Shown here piece by piece: positions 16,369 to 24,720 of a stretch of DNA of 64,000 bases. The DNA is from Lichenicola sp965198575 (GTDB taxonomy: Bacteria; Pseudomonadota; Alphaproteobacteria; Acetobacterales; Acetobacteraceae). Each line of letters opens with the position of its first letter. Position 1 is the first letter of the stretch. A model generated the notes under the pieces. The model searched no databases and was not told where the DNA came from. It saw only the letters and a program-made list of their open reading frames with translations. Location: the NCBI RefSeq assembly GCF_965198575.1, contig NZ_OZ240671.1:1612001-1676000 (forward strand). Direction: 5' to 3'. The translations under genes were made by a program, and so were the position numbers.

Positions 16369-16756
16369 CCTGTACCCGGGCAAGGTCGGCGACGAATTCA
16401 TCTTCACGCGCGGCCATATCCATGCGGTCAGCGACCGGCCGGAAATCTATGTCCGCCAGTCCGGGCGTGGCGTGATGCTGATGGAGCTCGAGGACGGCAC
16501 CGTCCGCGCCGAGCCGATGACGCCGAACAGCGTGGTGTATGTGGCGCCGCATTGGATCCATCGCAGCGTGAATGTCGGCGCCGAGCCGCTGATCACCCTG
16601 TTCTGCTATCCGGCCGATGCAGGCCAGGACTACGCGATCATCGAACGCGCCGGCGGCATACGCGACTTGATCGTCGATGACGGCACCGGCGGCTGGAAGC
16701 AGGTGCCCAATCCGCGCTACCGGTTTCGTTCCACGGCAACCGGAGCGACCGAATAA
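16361..16756 (+). pseudogene. 5'-truncated cupin-type glucose-6-phosphate isomerase
   Basis: From LYPGKVGDEF to NPRYRF the frame matches the C-terminal 110 or so residues of cupin-type (archaeal-type) phosphoglucose isomerase. It includes the metal-binding FTRGHIHA and EIYV segments, VVYVAPHWIHRSVN and FCYPADAGQDY. About 80 N-terminal residues found in full-length enzymes are absent, and the sequence begins exactly where the oppositely oriented SDR remnant begins. An ATG at 16361 lies in frame two codons before the homology, so a short cupin could still be made, but a full fold is unlikely. Its stop overlaps the aldolase start (TAATG). Confidence 0.8.
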
Positions 16757-17415
16757 TGCGCGACATCGAACCCGTCCTGCGCGAGGCGACTGTCTTCGGC
16801 GTGATCCCGGTGGTCGAGATCGACGGCGTGGCGGAGGGCGAGGCGCTGGCCGAAACGCTGCTCGAGGCCGGGCTTGGCGTGGTGGAAGTCACCTTCCGCA
16901 CCCACGCGGCGGCCGAAGTCATCGCCCGCATCGCCGAGCGCTACCCCGACATGATGGTCGGCGCCGGCACCGTGATCAACGCGCACGACCTGAAGCGCGC
17001 CGCCGAGGCGGGGGCGGCATTCGCGTTGGCGCCCGGGCTCGACACGGTTCTGATCAGGCAGGCCGACGAGCTCGAACTCGCCTACGTCCCGGGCGCGATG
17101 ACGCCGTCCGACCTGCAGGCCGGCCTCGCGCACGGCATCCGCACCTTCAAGTTCTTCCCCGCCATGCCGGCCGGCGGCATCCCGATGCTGCGCTCGATCT
17201 CGGCACCCTTCGCGCTGCACGGGCTGCGCTTCATCCCGACCGGCGGCGTCACCCGCACGAACCTGGGCGAGTGGCTGCGCGAACCGTCGGTGGTGGCGGT
17301 CGGCGGCACCTGGATCGCCTCCCGGAACATGATCCGCGAGGCCGACTGGGCCGGCATCCGGCGCAATGCCGAGGAGGCGCTCCGGCTCGCCCGCGATGCA
17401 CGCGAGGCCACCTGA
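16756..17415 (+). CDS. 2-dehydro-3-deoxy-phosphogluconate (KDPG)-type aldolase
   Basis: A 219-residue class I aldolase of the Eda family. Landmarks are GVIPVVEID near the N-terminus, VVEVTFRTH with the catalytic Glu, VGAGTV, the Schiff-base Lys in TFKFFPA near residue 133, and the phosphate-binding IPTGGV. It cleaves 2-keto-3-deoxy sugar acids or their phosphates to pyruvate and an aldehyde. It appears intact, although the genes on both sides are truncated. The start overlaps the isomerase-remnant stop and its stop overlaps the next start (TGATG), showing that it was once inside a tightly coupled operon. Confidence 0.9.
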   Translation: MRDIEPVLREATVFGVIPVVEIDGVAEGEALAETLLEAGLGVVEVTFRTHAAAEVIARIAERYPDMMVGAGTVINAHDLKRAAEAGAAFALAPGLDTVLIRQADELELAYVPGAMTPSDLQAGLAHGIRTFKFFPAMPAGGIPMLRSISAPFALHGLRFIPTGGVTRTNLGEWLREPSVVAVGGTWIASRNMIREADWAGIRRNAEEALRLARDAREAT

Positions 17416-17862
17416 TGCAGCTCCCCGCCCCCGCCACCAGGCCGACGCTGCACTTCGTCGGTGTCAGCACCGGCCAATCCTCGATCATGGCGATCTTCCC
17501 GCGCTGGGCCGAGGGGCTGGGTCTCGGTGACTGCGCCATCAACGGCATCGACCTGCCGCTGCACGCGCGCCCCGAAGACTACCGGCAGGTCGTCGCCTTC
17601 ATCGCCGCCGATCCGCTCTCTAAGGGTGCCCTGGTGACGGCGCACAAGATCGACCTGTTGCACGCGGCGTCGGACCTGTTCGACGAGCTCGATCCGCACG
17701 CGCGCTCGCTGCACGAGGTGAGCTGCCTCTCGAAGCGCGATGGCACGCTGATCGGCCATGGCAAGGACCCGATTTCGGCACGCCTGGCGCTGGATGCGAT
17801 CGTGCCGCCGGAGCATTGGTCCGGTCACCCAGGCGCGGAGGCATTCCTGATCGGCGCCGGCC
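17415..17862 (+). pseudogene. 5' fragment of a shikimate-dehydrogenase-like gene
   Basis: The frame opens with ATG overlapping the aldolase stop and gives about 149 residues typical of AroE-like proteins found in sugar-acid operons: LHFVGVSTGQSSIM, GIDLPLHA, GALVTAHKIDLL and SCLSKRDG. It reaches EAFLIGAG, the start of the NAD-binding domain, and then similarity ends abruptly at about 17859-17864. The remaining frame to a stop at 18140 reads the next gene out of phase. The cofactor domain is therefore missing and the product should be inactive. Confidence 0.8.
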
Positions 17863-18072
17863 ATGCTTGCCGCCCTCGAATGGGAGCATGTGCGCGTCTA
17901 TGCGACCGACGTGTTCGCGATCGAGCCGCCGGCGCCGTCGGCGTTGCTGTCGCACCCGCGGGTGATTGCCACGCCGCATATCGGTGGCCTGACCGCAGAG
18001 AGCGTGCGCCGGGCGACCGTCGGCGCGGTCGAGAACCTGCGTGCGGCACTCCGCGTGGCGCACGCCGGATAG
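17863..18072 (+). pseudogene. 3' fragment of a 2-hydroxyacid dehydrogenase gene
   Basis: The frame beginning LAALEWEHV and continuing YATDVFAIEPPAPS, VIATPHIGG and AVENL matches the last 65-70 residues of D-2-hydroxyacid dehydrogenases, including the catalytic His in TPHIGG. The preceding 250 or so residues are absent. It abuts the shikimate-dehydrogenase-like fragment in a different phase, so a deletion of about 1.2 kb (estimated from family lengths) joined the two genes. An ATG at 17863 could allow a 69-residue peptide, but no function is expected. Confidence 0.8.
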
Positions 18073-18948
18073 ATGCGGATCGTTCGCCAGGACCTGAACG
18101 GCGGCCTCGGCGCCTGGCTGGCACGGCCCGCGGCGCCTGATGCCGACGTGGCACTCGCCTGGCTCGGGCAAGCCGGGTTCGTGCTTCGGATCGGTCCGGC
18201 GGTGATCCTGATCGACTCCTACCTGTCAAACCATCTGGCAGAGAAATATCGTGGCGGGCCGCGATCCTATACCCGCATGATGGCCGCGCCGATTGCCGCC
18301 GACGGCTTCACGCGGGTCGACCTGGTGGTCTGCACCCACCGCCACAGCGACCACATGGACCCGGGCACGTTGCCGGTGATCGCCACCCGCCACCCGGACT
18401 GCCACTTCGTCGTTCCGGCCGCCGAGTCCGTGCATGCCGTGGCGCTGGGGCTCGACCCCGGCCGCCTTATCCTCGCCGACGCGGGCCAGAAGGTCCGTCC
18501 GTTGGGCGGCATCGACCTGGTGCTTCACCCGATTCCGGCGGCGCACGAGCGGCTGGAGCAGGACGAGGCCGGGCACCACCGTTTCCTCGGCTACGGCATC
18601 GCGGCGAGCGGCCTGCGCCTGTACCATGGCGAGGACTGCATCCCGTATGACGGACTGCTGGAGCATGTGCGCGGCCTCGAGGCCGATCTCGCGCTGCTGC
18701 CGGTGAATGGCCGCGACGCCGAGCGGGCTGCCGCCGGAGTGCCGGGCAACTTCACCCTGGAGGAGGCCGTCGGGCTTTCCGCGGATGCCGGGATTGCCAC
18801 CCTGATCCCGCATCATTTCGGGCTGTTCGCCTTCAACACGGCCGATCCGGATGCGATCGACGCTCTCGCCGAACGCCATGCTGAGCGTGACCTGCGCCCT
18901 GGACTTCTGCGTCCCGATACGCAACACGCGCTCCTGCTCGGCGCCTGA
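18073..18948 (+). CDS. Metallo-beta-lactamase-fold hydrolase, UlaG-like
   Basis: The 291-residue MBL-fold protein has the metal motif THRHSDHMD (His-x-His-x-Asp-His) near residue 96 and later metal ligands in PIPAAHE and IPHHFG. The overall plan resembles UlaG, the L-ascorbate-6-phosphate lactonase, which opens a phosphorylated lactone in the cytoplasm. It starts directly after the stop of the dehydrogenase fragment and precedes the RpiR regulator gene. A lactonase or phosphodiesterase acting on a sugar derivative is likely; the substrate is unknown. Confidence 0.82.
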   Translation: MRIVRQDLNGGLGAWLARPAAPDADVALAWLGQAGFVLRIGPAVILIDSYLSNHLAEKYRGGPRSYTRMMAAPIAADGFTRVDLVVCTHRHSDHMDPGTLPVIATRHPDCHFVVPAAESVHAVALGLDPGRLILADAGQKVRPLGGIDLVLHPIPAAHERLEQDEAGHHRFLGYGIAASGLRLYHGEDCIPYDGLLEHVRGLEADLALLPVNGRDAERAAAGVPGNFTLEEAVGLSADAGIATLIPHHFGLFAFNTADPDAIDALAERHAERDLRPGLLRPDTQHALLLGA

Positions 18949-18974
18949 ACCCGCCACCGCGCACGAGGAGCCAG

Positions 18975-19898
18975 ATGTCGAGCACCGAGGAGAAGACCGG
19001 CCACGGCACCGACCGGACGGCGATGTCGGGCCGGAACGTGCTGGAGCTGATCCTGGTGCGGCTCCCGAATCTGCGAAAGTCCGACCCCCGGGTGGCCGAG
19101 CACATCCTGTCCGATCCGCAGGCGGCGTTGCTCGCGACGGTGGATGAAACCGCACGACGCGCCGGGGTCAGCGAGCCGACGGTGATGCGGTTCTGCGCCG
19201 CGCTCGGGTTCGAGGGGTTCCAGGACTTCAAGCTCAAGCTCGCCCACAGCGTCGCGCTCGGGGTGCCGGCCACGCAGTCGGTGCTGGCCGCGACCGACAC
19301 GCCGCAGGAACTGACCGACAAGGTATTCGACTACACCATGACGAGCCTCGACTGGGCGCGCACCCAGCTCGATCACGAGGCGGTCGCGCGCGCGATCGAC
19401 CTGCTGGTGGCGGCGACCCGGATCGAGTTCTTCGGCTTCGGCGCCTCCTGGATCGTCGCCGCCGACGCGCAGCAGAAATTCCCGTTGTTCGGCGTGCCAT
19501 GCAGCGTGCATTCCGACAGCCACCAGCAATTCATTGCCGCCTCGATGATGCAACCGGGCGACGTCGGGGTGGCAATTTCCAACACCGGCCAGACCACCGG
19601 CCTGCTCGAGGTCGCGGGCGTGGCGAAGGAGGCCGGTGCCACCATCATCGGCATCTCCGGCCGCGCCGGTGGCCGGATGGCACGGCTCTGCCACGAGCTG
19701 CCGGTCATCGAGACGCTGGAGAACACCGATATCTACACACCGACGATCTCGCGCCTGGCGGCCCTGGTGCTGATCGACATCCTGGCCGTGGGTGTGGCGA
19801 TGCGTCGCGGCGCCGAGCACCAGAAACGCATCGCACAGATGAAGCGGCGGCTCAGCGCGATGCGCTCCCGTGGCCGGCACGACGAGGAGGGCGAGTAG
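18975..19898 (+). CDS. RpiR/MurR-family transcriptional regulator
   Basis: The 307-residue protein has an N-terminal RpiR helix-turn-helix (DETARRAGVSEPTVMRFCAA, about residues 57-76) and a C-terminal SIS sugar-phosphate isomerase-like domain (about 130-270, with FGFGASWIVA and AISNTGQTTG). HexR, of this family, responds to KDPG and controls Entner-Doudoroff genes. The nearby KDPG-type aldolase makes a sugar-acid phosphate effector plausible. It is placed at the downstream end of the decayed operon, 26 bases after the UlaG-like gene, so it may once have regulated the genes now truncated. Confidence 0.88.
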   Translation: MSSTEEKTGHGTDRTAMSGRNVLELILVRLPNLRKSDPRVAEHILSDPQAALLATVDETARRAGVSEPTVMRFCAALGFEGFQDFKLKLAHSVALGVPATQSVLAATDTPQELTDKVFDYTMTSLDWARTQLDHEAVARAIDLLVAATRIEFFGFGASWIVAADAQQKFPLFGVPCSVHSDSHQQFIAASMMQPGDVGVAISNTGQTTGLLEVAGVAKEAGATIIGISGRAGGRMARLCHELPVIETLENTDIYTPTISRLAALVLIDILAVGVAMRRGAEHQKRIAQMKRRLSAMRSRGRHDEEGE

Positions 19899-19900
19899 AC

Positions 19901-20596
19901 ATGGCAGACCACGACGACAGGATCGCTCGCCTGCTCCCGCACATGCCGCAGGCGGTCGTGTTCGACATGGACGGGCTGCTGCTCGACACCGAGACGCTCT
20001 ACCGCCAGGCGCACCAGTTCGCGTCTGCGGCGCTGGGCTATCCCATAAGCGACGCGCTGCACGGCACGCTGATCGGCGTTCCGCGGGACCAGACAGAGGT
20101 CAGGCTGGCGGAAGCGTTCGGCCCCGCCTTCGACCTTCGCTCCTACGATGCCCGCTTCCAGACCGAGTTCGCGCGCCTGTGCGAGGGAGGGATTCCGCTA
20201 CGACCGGGCGTGCACGCATTGCTCGATGCACTGGATTGCCACCGCCTGCCGCACGCGGTCGCCACATCGACCGGCCGGGCGCTCGCCACACGCCATCTGC
20301 AGGAGGCAGGGATCCTGCACCGTTTCGCCGCGGTCGTGACCAGGGACGACGTCACGTGCGCCAAGCTGCATCCGGAGACGTTCCTGACGGCCGCATCGAG
20401 GTTGCAGATCCAGCCGGGAGCGTGCCTGGCGCTGGAAGACTCGCATAACGGTATACGCGCCGCATCCGCCGCCGGCATGATGACGGTCATGGTCCCAAAT
20501 CTGCTTCCGCCGACGGACGAGATCAGCGCGCTTTACGTCGGCATCCGGACCAGCCTGGATGAGCTGATCCGGGATATCGACGACGCCGCGGGATGA
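19901..20596 (+). CDS. HAD-superfamily phosphatase/phosphomutase (beta-phosphoglucomutase-like)
   Basis: The 231-residue HAD subfamily IA enzyme has the nucleophile motif FDMDGLLLDTE (Asp22, Asp24), motif II VATSTGRA, Lys in CAKLHPE, and motif IV ALEDSHNGIRAA. The cap domain between motifs I and II is helical. Such enzymes dephosphorylate small sugar phosphates or isomerise them. ATG at 19901 follows the RpiR gene by two bases with a GAGGAGGGCGAG ribosome site, so it is in the same transcript. Its 3' end faces the convergent RpiB-type isomerase gene, four bases away. Confidence 0.85.
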   Translation: MADHDDRIARLLPHMPQAVVFDMDGLLLDTETLYRQAHQFASAALGYPISDALHGTLIGVPRDQTEVRLAEAFGPAFDLRSYDARFQTEFARLCEGGIPLRPGVHALLDALDCHRLPHAVATSTGRALATRHLQEAGILHRFAAVVTRDDVTCAKLHPETFLTAASRLQIQPGACLALEDSHNGIRAASAAGMMTVMVPNLLPPTDEISALYVGIRTSLDELIRDIDDAAG

Positions 20597-20600
20597 GGCG

Positions 20601-21080
20601 TTAAGCGGCAGGTACGGCCGCCGCCTCGTACTCATGGATCGCCGCCACCTTGGAGGCCGAGTTCGAGGCCGGGTCGAACCGGTGCTTCAGCCATTCGCCC
20701 ACCAGCACGCGCGCCAGTTCCAGCCCGATGACGCGCTCGCCCAGGCACAGCACCTGCGCGTCGTTGCTCAGGATCGCGCGCTGCACGGAATACATGTCGT
20801 GCGCGGTCACGGCACGGATGCCCGGCACCTTGTTGGCGCTGATCGCGACGCCGAGACCGGTGCCGCAGATCAGCAACGCCCGGTCGGCGCGGCCGTCGGC
20901 AACCATGCGTGCCGCGCGCACCGCGATGTGCGGATATGCGGTGGTGTCGTTGCCGACGACACCCACATCCTCGACCTCGGAAACACCCGGGTGCTTCCGA
21001 AGGTCGGCCAGCAGCGCATCACGGAACCTGGTCCCGGCCTCGTCGCAACCGATCACGATGCGAAGTTTGTCGTCAGCCAT
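20601..21080 (-). CDS. rpiB: RpiB/LacAB-family sugar-phosphate isomerase (erythrulose-4-phosphate isomerase-like)
   Basis: A 159-residue isomerase with GCDEAG near residue 11, the active-site Cys in ICGTGLGVAIS and the AHDMYSVQRAILSND stretch with the catalytic His. The GCDEAG form, with Glu where ribose isomerases often have His, is seen in relatives from tetritol pathways. RpiB proteins interconvert aldose and ketose phosphates. In this operon, with a tetritol dehydrogenase and a dihydroxyacetone-type kinase, conversion of D-erythrulose 4-phosphate to D-erythrose 4-phosphate (EryI/DerI role) is the best guess. It is the last gene of the operon, 23 bases after the binding-protein gene. Confidence 0.82.
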   Translation of the reverse strand: MADDKLRIVIGCDEAGTRFRDALLADLRKHPGVSEVEDVGVVGNDTTAYPHIAVRAARMVADGRADRALLICGTGLGVAISANKVPGIRAVTAHDMYSVQRAILSNDAQVLCLGERVIGLELARVLVGEWLKHRFDPASNSASKVAAIHEYEAAAVPAA

Positions 21081-21103
21081 GATTGAGCTCCACTTCTGCA
21101 GGG

Positions 21104-22066
21104 CTACTTGCCGAGCGTGAACGCCGAAACGTAACGGCTGGTATTGGACTTGGTGATCAGGACACAGTTGAACAACTGCTTTTCGTTGGCAACTCCGGTC
21201 TTGCCGGTCTTCAGAAAATGGTCCGCCTCGTCGACAGCCTTCGCCGAGAAGATCGCGACCGGCTGCAGCACGGTGTATTGCAGCTCGCCGGCCTTGATCG
21301 CCGCAACGGCATCCGGGGATCCGTCGAAGCCGCCGACCTTGATGCTCGACAGCTTGCCGGCTTCCTTCAGCGCCGCGATCGCGCCCAGCGCCATCTCGTC
21401 ATTGCCGCTGATCACGCCGATGATGTCGGGATGCGCCTGCAGCAGGTTCTGCATCTTGTCGTGGCCCTGCGTCCGATCCCAATTTGCGACCTGCGAGCCG
21501 GCCTTCACCAGGCCGGAATACTGCGTCAGGACGGTCGTGTATCCGTTCGAGCGCGTCGCTGCGTTGTTGTCGGACGGGGATCCCAGCAGCTCGACATAGT
21601 TGCCCTTCTGGCCGACATCCTTGACCCACTGCTGTGCGCCCAGGGCCGCACCCTGTGCGTTGTTCGAGACCAGCTGCGCCTTTGCAAGGCCGGCCTGGTT
21701 GATCTCCGCGTTCACCAGAAACACCGGGATTTTGGCGGCGATGGCGCGCTTCACGGCACCGATCGATCCGCTCGCATTGGCCGGATCGAGAATGATCGCC
21801 ACCGAGCGGTTGGTGATCGCGGTGTCGATGAGGTTGGACTCGGTGTTGGTATCACCCTTCGACGCGCCGACCTTCGACTGGTAGCCGAGCTTCTCCGCTT
21901 CGGCCGATGCGACCTTGCCCTCGGTGAGCCAGTACGGGTTCGACGGGTCGTTGACGATGATCGAGATGAGGCCGCCGGCCGCCGCCGCCGGCTTGGACAC
22001 GCCTGCCAGCACAGGCACCGCGAGTGCGAGCGCCGTGAACGTCAGAAGTAGTTTTTTCCTGGACAT
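21104..22066 (-). CDS. Periplasmic sugar-binding protein (polyol/ribose type)
   Basis: This 320-residue precursor has a signal peptide ending around KPAAAA before GGLISIIV. The mature part is a ribose-binding-like fold with NDPSNPYW, SNLIDTAITNRS, ILDPANASG and GNDEMALGAI. It delivers substrate to the permease at 22098 and ATPase at 23179. The neighbouring dehydrogenase suggests erythritol, threitol or a related polyol as ligand. Like many binding proteins it is encoded after the membrane components here, with a 31-base gap. Confidence 0.88.
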   Translation of the reverse strand: MSRKKLLLTFTALALAVPVLAGVSKPAAAAGGLISIIVNDPSNPYWLTEGKVASAEAEKLGYQSKVGASKGDTNTESNLIDTAITNRSVAIILDPANASGSIGAVKRAIAAKIPVFLVNAEINQAGLAKAQLVSNNAQGAALGAQQWVKDVGQKGNYVELLGSPSDNNAATRSNGYTTVLTQYSGLVKAGSQVANWDRTQGHDKMQNLLQAHPDIIGVISGNDEMALGAIAALKEAGKLSSIKVGGFDGSPDAVAAIKAGELQYTVLQPVAIFSAKAVDEADHFLKTGKTGVANEKQLFNCVLITKSNTSRYVSAFTLGK

Positions 22067-22097
22067 GATGTTCCCCTAATAGAAGATTTAGTGCCGT

Positions 22098-23150
22098 CTA
22101 GCTCGGTTGCGCCGCGGCCGGGCGTTTCGCGCGGCCGCCATACTGGATGGCGTTCAGCAGCACTGCCAGCACGATCACGGCGCCTGTGAATACCGTCTGC
22201 CAGTAGGACGAGATGCCGATGATGACCAATCCGTCCGACAGGAAGCCGATCACGAACGCCCCGAGCAGGGTGCCGCGTACGTTGCCGCGACCCCCGGTGA
22301 GCGCGGCGCCGCCGATCACCACGGCGGCGATCGCGGTCAATTCGTAGGAGGTTCCCGCGGTCGGACCGGCCGAAGTCAACTGCGACGACAGGATCAGGCC
22401 GGCAACCGCAGCACAGATCCCCGAGAGCACGTAAACCGAGACCTTCACGGTCCTGACGGGAACACCGGAAAGCTCGGCCGCACGCTCGTTGCCGCCGGAG
22501 CCGTACAGCCAGCGACCGTACGCCGTTCGGCTCAGGGCGAGGTTGCCTGCAAGCGCCACGACCACCAGCACGACGACGCCGATCGGGATCCCGAACAGGT
22601 GATTGAAGCCGAGCCAGTTGAAGCCGGTATTGCCGAGTTCGGGCCTGCCGCCGAGATTATTGTAGGTCAGGCCGTTGGTGATCAGGAGTGCCGCGCCACG
22701 TGCCACATACATCACCCCCAGCGTCGCGACGAACGCCGGCACCTTGAAGCGCGCGACCAGGACGCCGTTGATCAGCCCGACCAGGCCGCCCAGCACGCAG
22801 GTCAGGATGACCACGACCCAGACCGGCGGATAGAGCGTCACGCCGAATTGCGTGATCGTCACGCCCTGCATCAGGAAGCCGGCAATCACGCCGCACAAGC
22901 CGAGCGTCGAGCCGACCGACAGGTCGATGCCGCCATTGAGGATGACGAGCAGCATGCCGACCGCAAGGATGCCGAAGATCGCGACATGCGAGGCCATGGT
23001 CAGGAAGTTGTTGACCGAGAAATAGTACGGCGACAGCAGCGAAAAGACCGCGATGATGACGATCAACGCAAAAAACGCACGGCCCTCCAGGAGCAGCCTG
23101 CCGATTTCGAATCTGCCGCCGGCCCGGGACGGCGTGATGGTCTTTGTCAT
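22098..23150 (-). CDS. Sugar ABC transporter permease
   Basis: The 350-residue CUT2-type permease has repeated hydrophobic helices, the LNGGIDLSVGSTLG motif, FVATLGVMYVARG, the GGNERAAELSGVP cytoplasmic loop and a GGAALTGGRGNVRGT segment near the end. ATG at 23150 starts MTKTITPSR and is preferred to longer frames because upstream sequence is charged and not membrane-like. It is spaced 28 bases from the ATPase gene and 31 from the binding-protein gene and should form the transmembrane pore as a dimer. Confidence 0.9.
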   Translation of the reverse strand: MTKTITPSRAGGRFEIGRLLLEGRAFFALIVIIAVFSLLSPYYFSVNNFLTMASHVAIFGILAVGMLLVILNGGIDLSVGSTLGLCGVIAGFLMQGVTITQFGVTLYPPVWVVVILTCVLGGLVGLINGVLVARFKVPAFVATLGVMYVARGAALLITNGLTYNNLGGRPELGNTGFNWLGFNHLFGIPIGVVVLVVVALAGNLALSRTAYGRWLYGSGGNERAAELSGVPVRTVKVSVYVLSGICAAVAGLILSSQLTSAGPTAGTSYELTAIAAVVIGGAALTGGRGNVRGTLLGAFVIGFLSDGLVIIGISSYWQTVFTGAVIVLAVLLNAIQYGGRAKRPAAAQPS

Positions 23151-23178
23151 GCTGGCAGACTCTGCTTCCTGTTCATCG

Positions 23179-24720
23179 TCAACTGACGACCGCTTCGCCG
23201 GAAGCCGCCATGATTTCCTCCTTCGGCACGTCGGGTCCGAACTCGGCGGAGATCCGCCCCCGCCGCATGACAACGATCCGGTGCGCGATGCTCAGGCACT
23301 CCTGCACCTCCGAGGTCGAGAACAGGACAGCAAGACCCTGCTCCGCCTTTTCTCCGAGCAGCCTGAAAACCTCGGCCTTGGCGCCGATATCGATACCGCG
23401 GCTCGGCTCGTCCAGCAGGATCATCCTGGGGTTGGTCGCCAGCATCTTGCCGATGACGACCTTCTGCTGGTTGCCGCCGGACAGCGACCCGATCGGGACG
23501 CTGCCGCCGGCGGTCTTGATATGGACATTTCGGATCGACGCGTCGACCAGGGCGCGTTCGCGAGTCCGCGACGTCAGCAACCGCCTTGTGAACGCCCCGA
23601 TATTCGCCAGCGAGACATTCTCGCCCACCGACATCGTCTGCACGAGACCGTCCCGCTGGCGATCTTCCGGCACCAGCACCAGGCCTTTGGCGATACGCTG
23701 CGCAATGCTCAGTCCGGCAAGCGGCTGCCGTTCGAGAAACACCTCGCCGCTCGCCATCGGCACGCGGCCGGCGATCGACTCCAGCAGCTCGGTTCGCCCG
23801 GCGCCCATCAGGCCGTAGATGCACACGATTTCGCCCGCGCGCACGTCGAGCGACAGGTGGTCCACCACCAGGGCGCCGGAACCGGACGTGTCATCGACGC
23901 AGACATCGCGAACCGAAAGCACCACTTCGCCGAACTGGTATCCGGAGGGCGGTGAGCCGCGATCGTAATGGTCGCCGACCATGTTGTGGACGATCCACTG
24001 CAGATCGATATCGCGCGCTTCCGCGGTTGCGGTGATCGCACCGTCGCGGAGCACCACGGCGTAGTCGGTGATCTGCAAAGCCTCTTCGAGATGGTGGCTG
24101 ATATACACGATCGACACGCCACGGCTGGTGAGGTCGCGGATCACCTTGAACAGCACCTCGACTTCGGTCGCACTCAGCGCGGACGTCGGCTCGTCCATGA
24201 TGAGGATGCGCGCATCGACGGACAGCGCGCGTGCGATCTCGACGATCTGCTGCTGCCCGAGCCGCAGATCCTCGACCAGCGTCTCCGGCTCGATATCCTC
24301 CTCGAGCTCCATCATCAGCGTCCGGGTCTGTCGCGCCTCCTCGGCAAAGTCGACGCCGGTCGCGTGGCGCAGCTCGCGGCCCAGGAAGATGTTGTCCCGC
24401 ACGCTGAGGTTCGGTGCCAGGCTCAATTCCTGGTGGATGATCGAGATGCCGGCATCCCGCGCCGCCACCGTCGATGGAAACGTGACCGGGCGGCCATCGA
24501 GATGGATGTCGCCCGAAGTCGGCGTCGCGACACCGGACAGGATCTTCATCAGTGTCGACTTGCCGGCGCCGTTCTCTCCGAACAGCGTGGTCACCTTGCC
24601 GCGGTGGATGTCGAAGTTGACACCTTTCAGGGCGTGCGTGCTGCCGTAGATCTTGGCGATGTTGCGGGCCGACAGCACCACCGAATCCGCATCGACCGCC
24701 GCATGGGCAGACGCACTCAT
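23179..24720 (-). CDS. Sugar ABC transporter ATPase, duplicated
   Basis: A 513-residue protein with two nucleotide-binding domains. Domain 1 has Walker A GENGAGKST, the family signature LRLGQQQIVEIARAL and Walker B ILIMDEPTSAL. Domain 2 has the typical degenerate Walker A (GLMGAGRTE), an LSGGNQQKV signature and ILLDEPSRGID. Its ATG overlaps the stop of the DUF2291 gene by four bases, so the two are translationally coupled. It energises uptake through the permease at 22098. Confidence 0.92.
   Translation of the reverse strand: MSASAHAAVDADSVVLSARNIAKIYGSTHALKGVNFDIHRGKVTTLFGENGAGKSTLMKILSGVATPTSGDIHLDGRPVTFPSTVAARDAGISIIHQELSLAPNLSVRDNIFLGRELRHATGVDFAEEARQTRTLMMELEEDIEPETLVEDLRLGQQQIVEIARALSVDARILIMDEPTSALSATEVEVLFKVIRDLTSRGVSIVYISHHLEEALQITDYAVVLRDGAITATAEARDIDLQWIVHNMVGDHYDRGSPPSGYQFGEVVLSVRDVCVDDTSGSGALVVDHLSLDVRAGEIVCIYGLMGAGRTELLESIAGRVPMASGEVFLERQPLAGLSIAQRIAKGLVLVPEDRQRDGLVQTMSVGENVSLANIGAFTRRLLTSRTRERALVDASIRNVHIKTAGGSVPIGSLSGGNQQKVVIGKMLATNPRMILLDEPSRGIDIGAKAEVFRLLGEKAEQGLAVLFSTSEVQECLSIAHRIVVMRRGRISAEFGPDVPKEEIMAASGEAVVS

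Noticed and set aside
14629..16680. Plus-strand frame of over 680 codons across the iron dehydrogenase and SDR region
   Set aside because: Antisense of well-defined minus-strand genes; only its last part near the isomerase remnant region is coding, in another frame.
15706..16756. The SDR and isomerase junction read as a functional fusion or overlapping gene pair
   Set aside because: The two similarities are on opposite strands and start at the same point, with an essential NAD loop and about 80 isomerase residues missing, so truncation is the better explanation.
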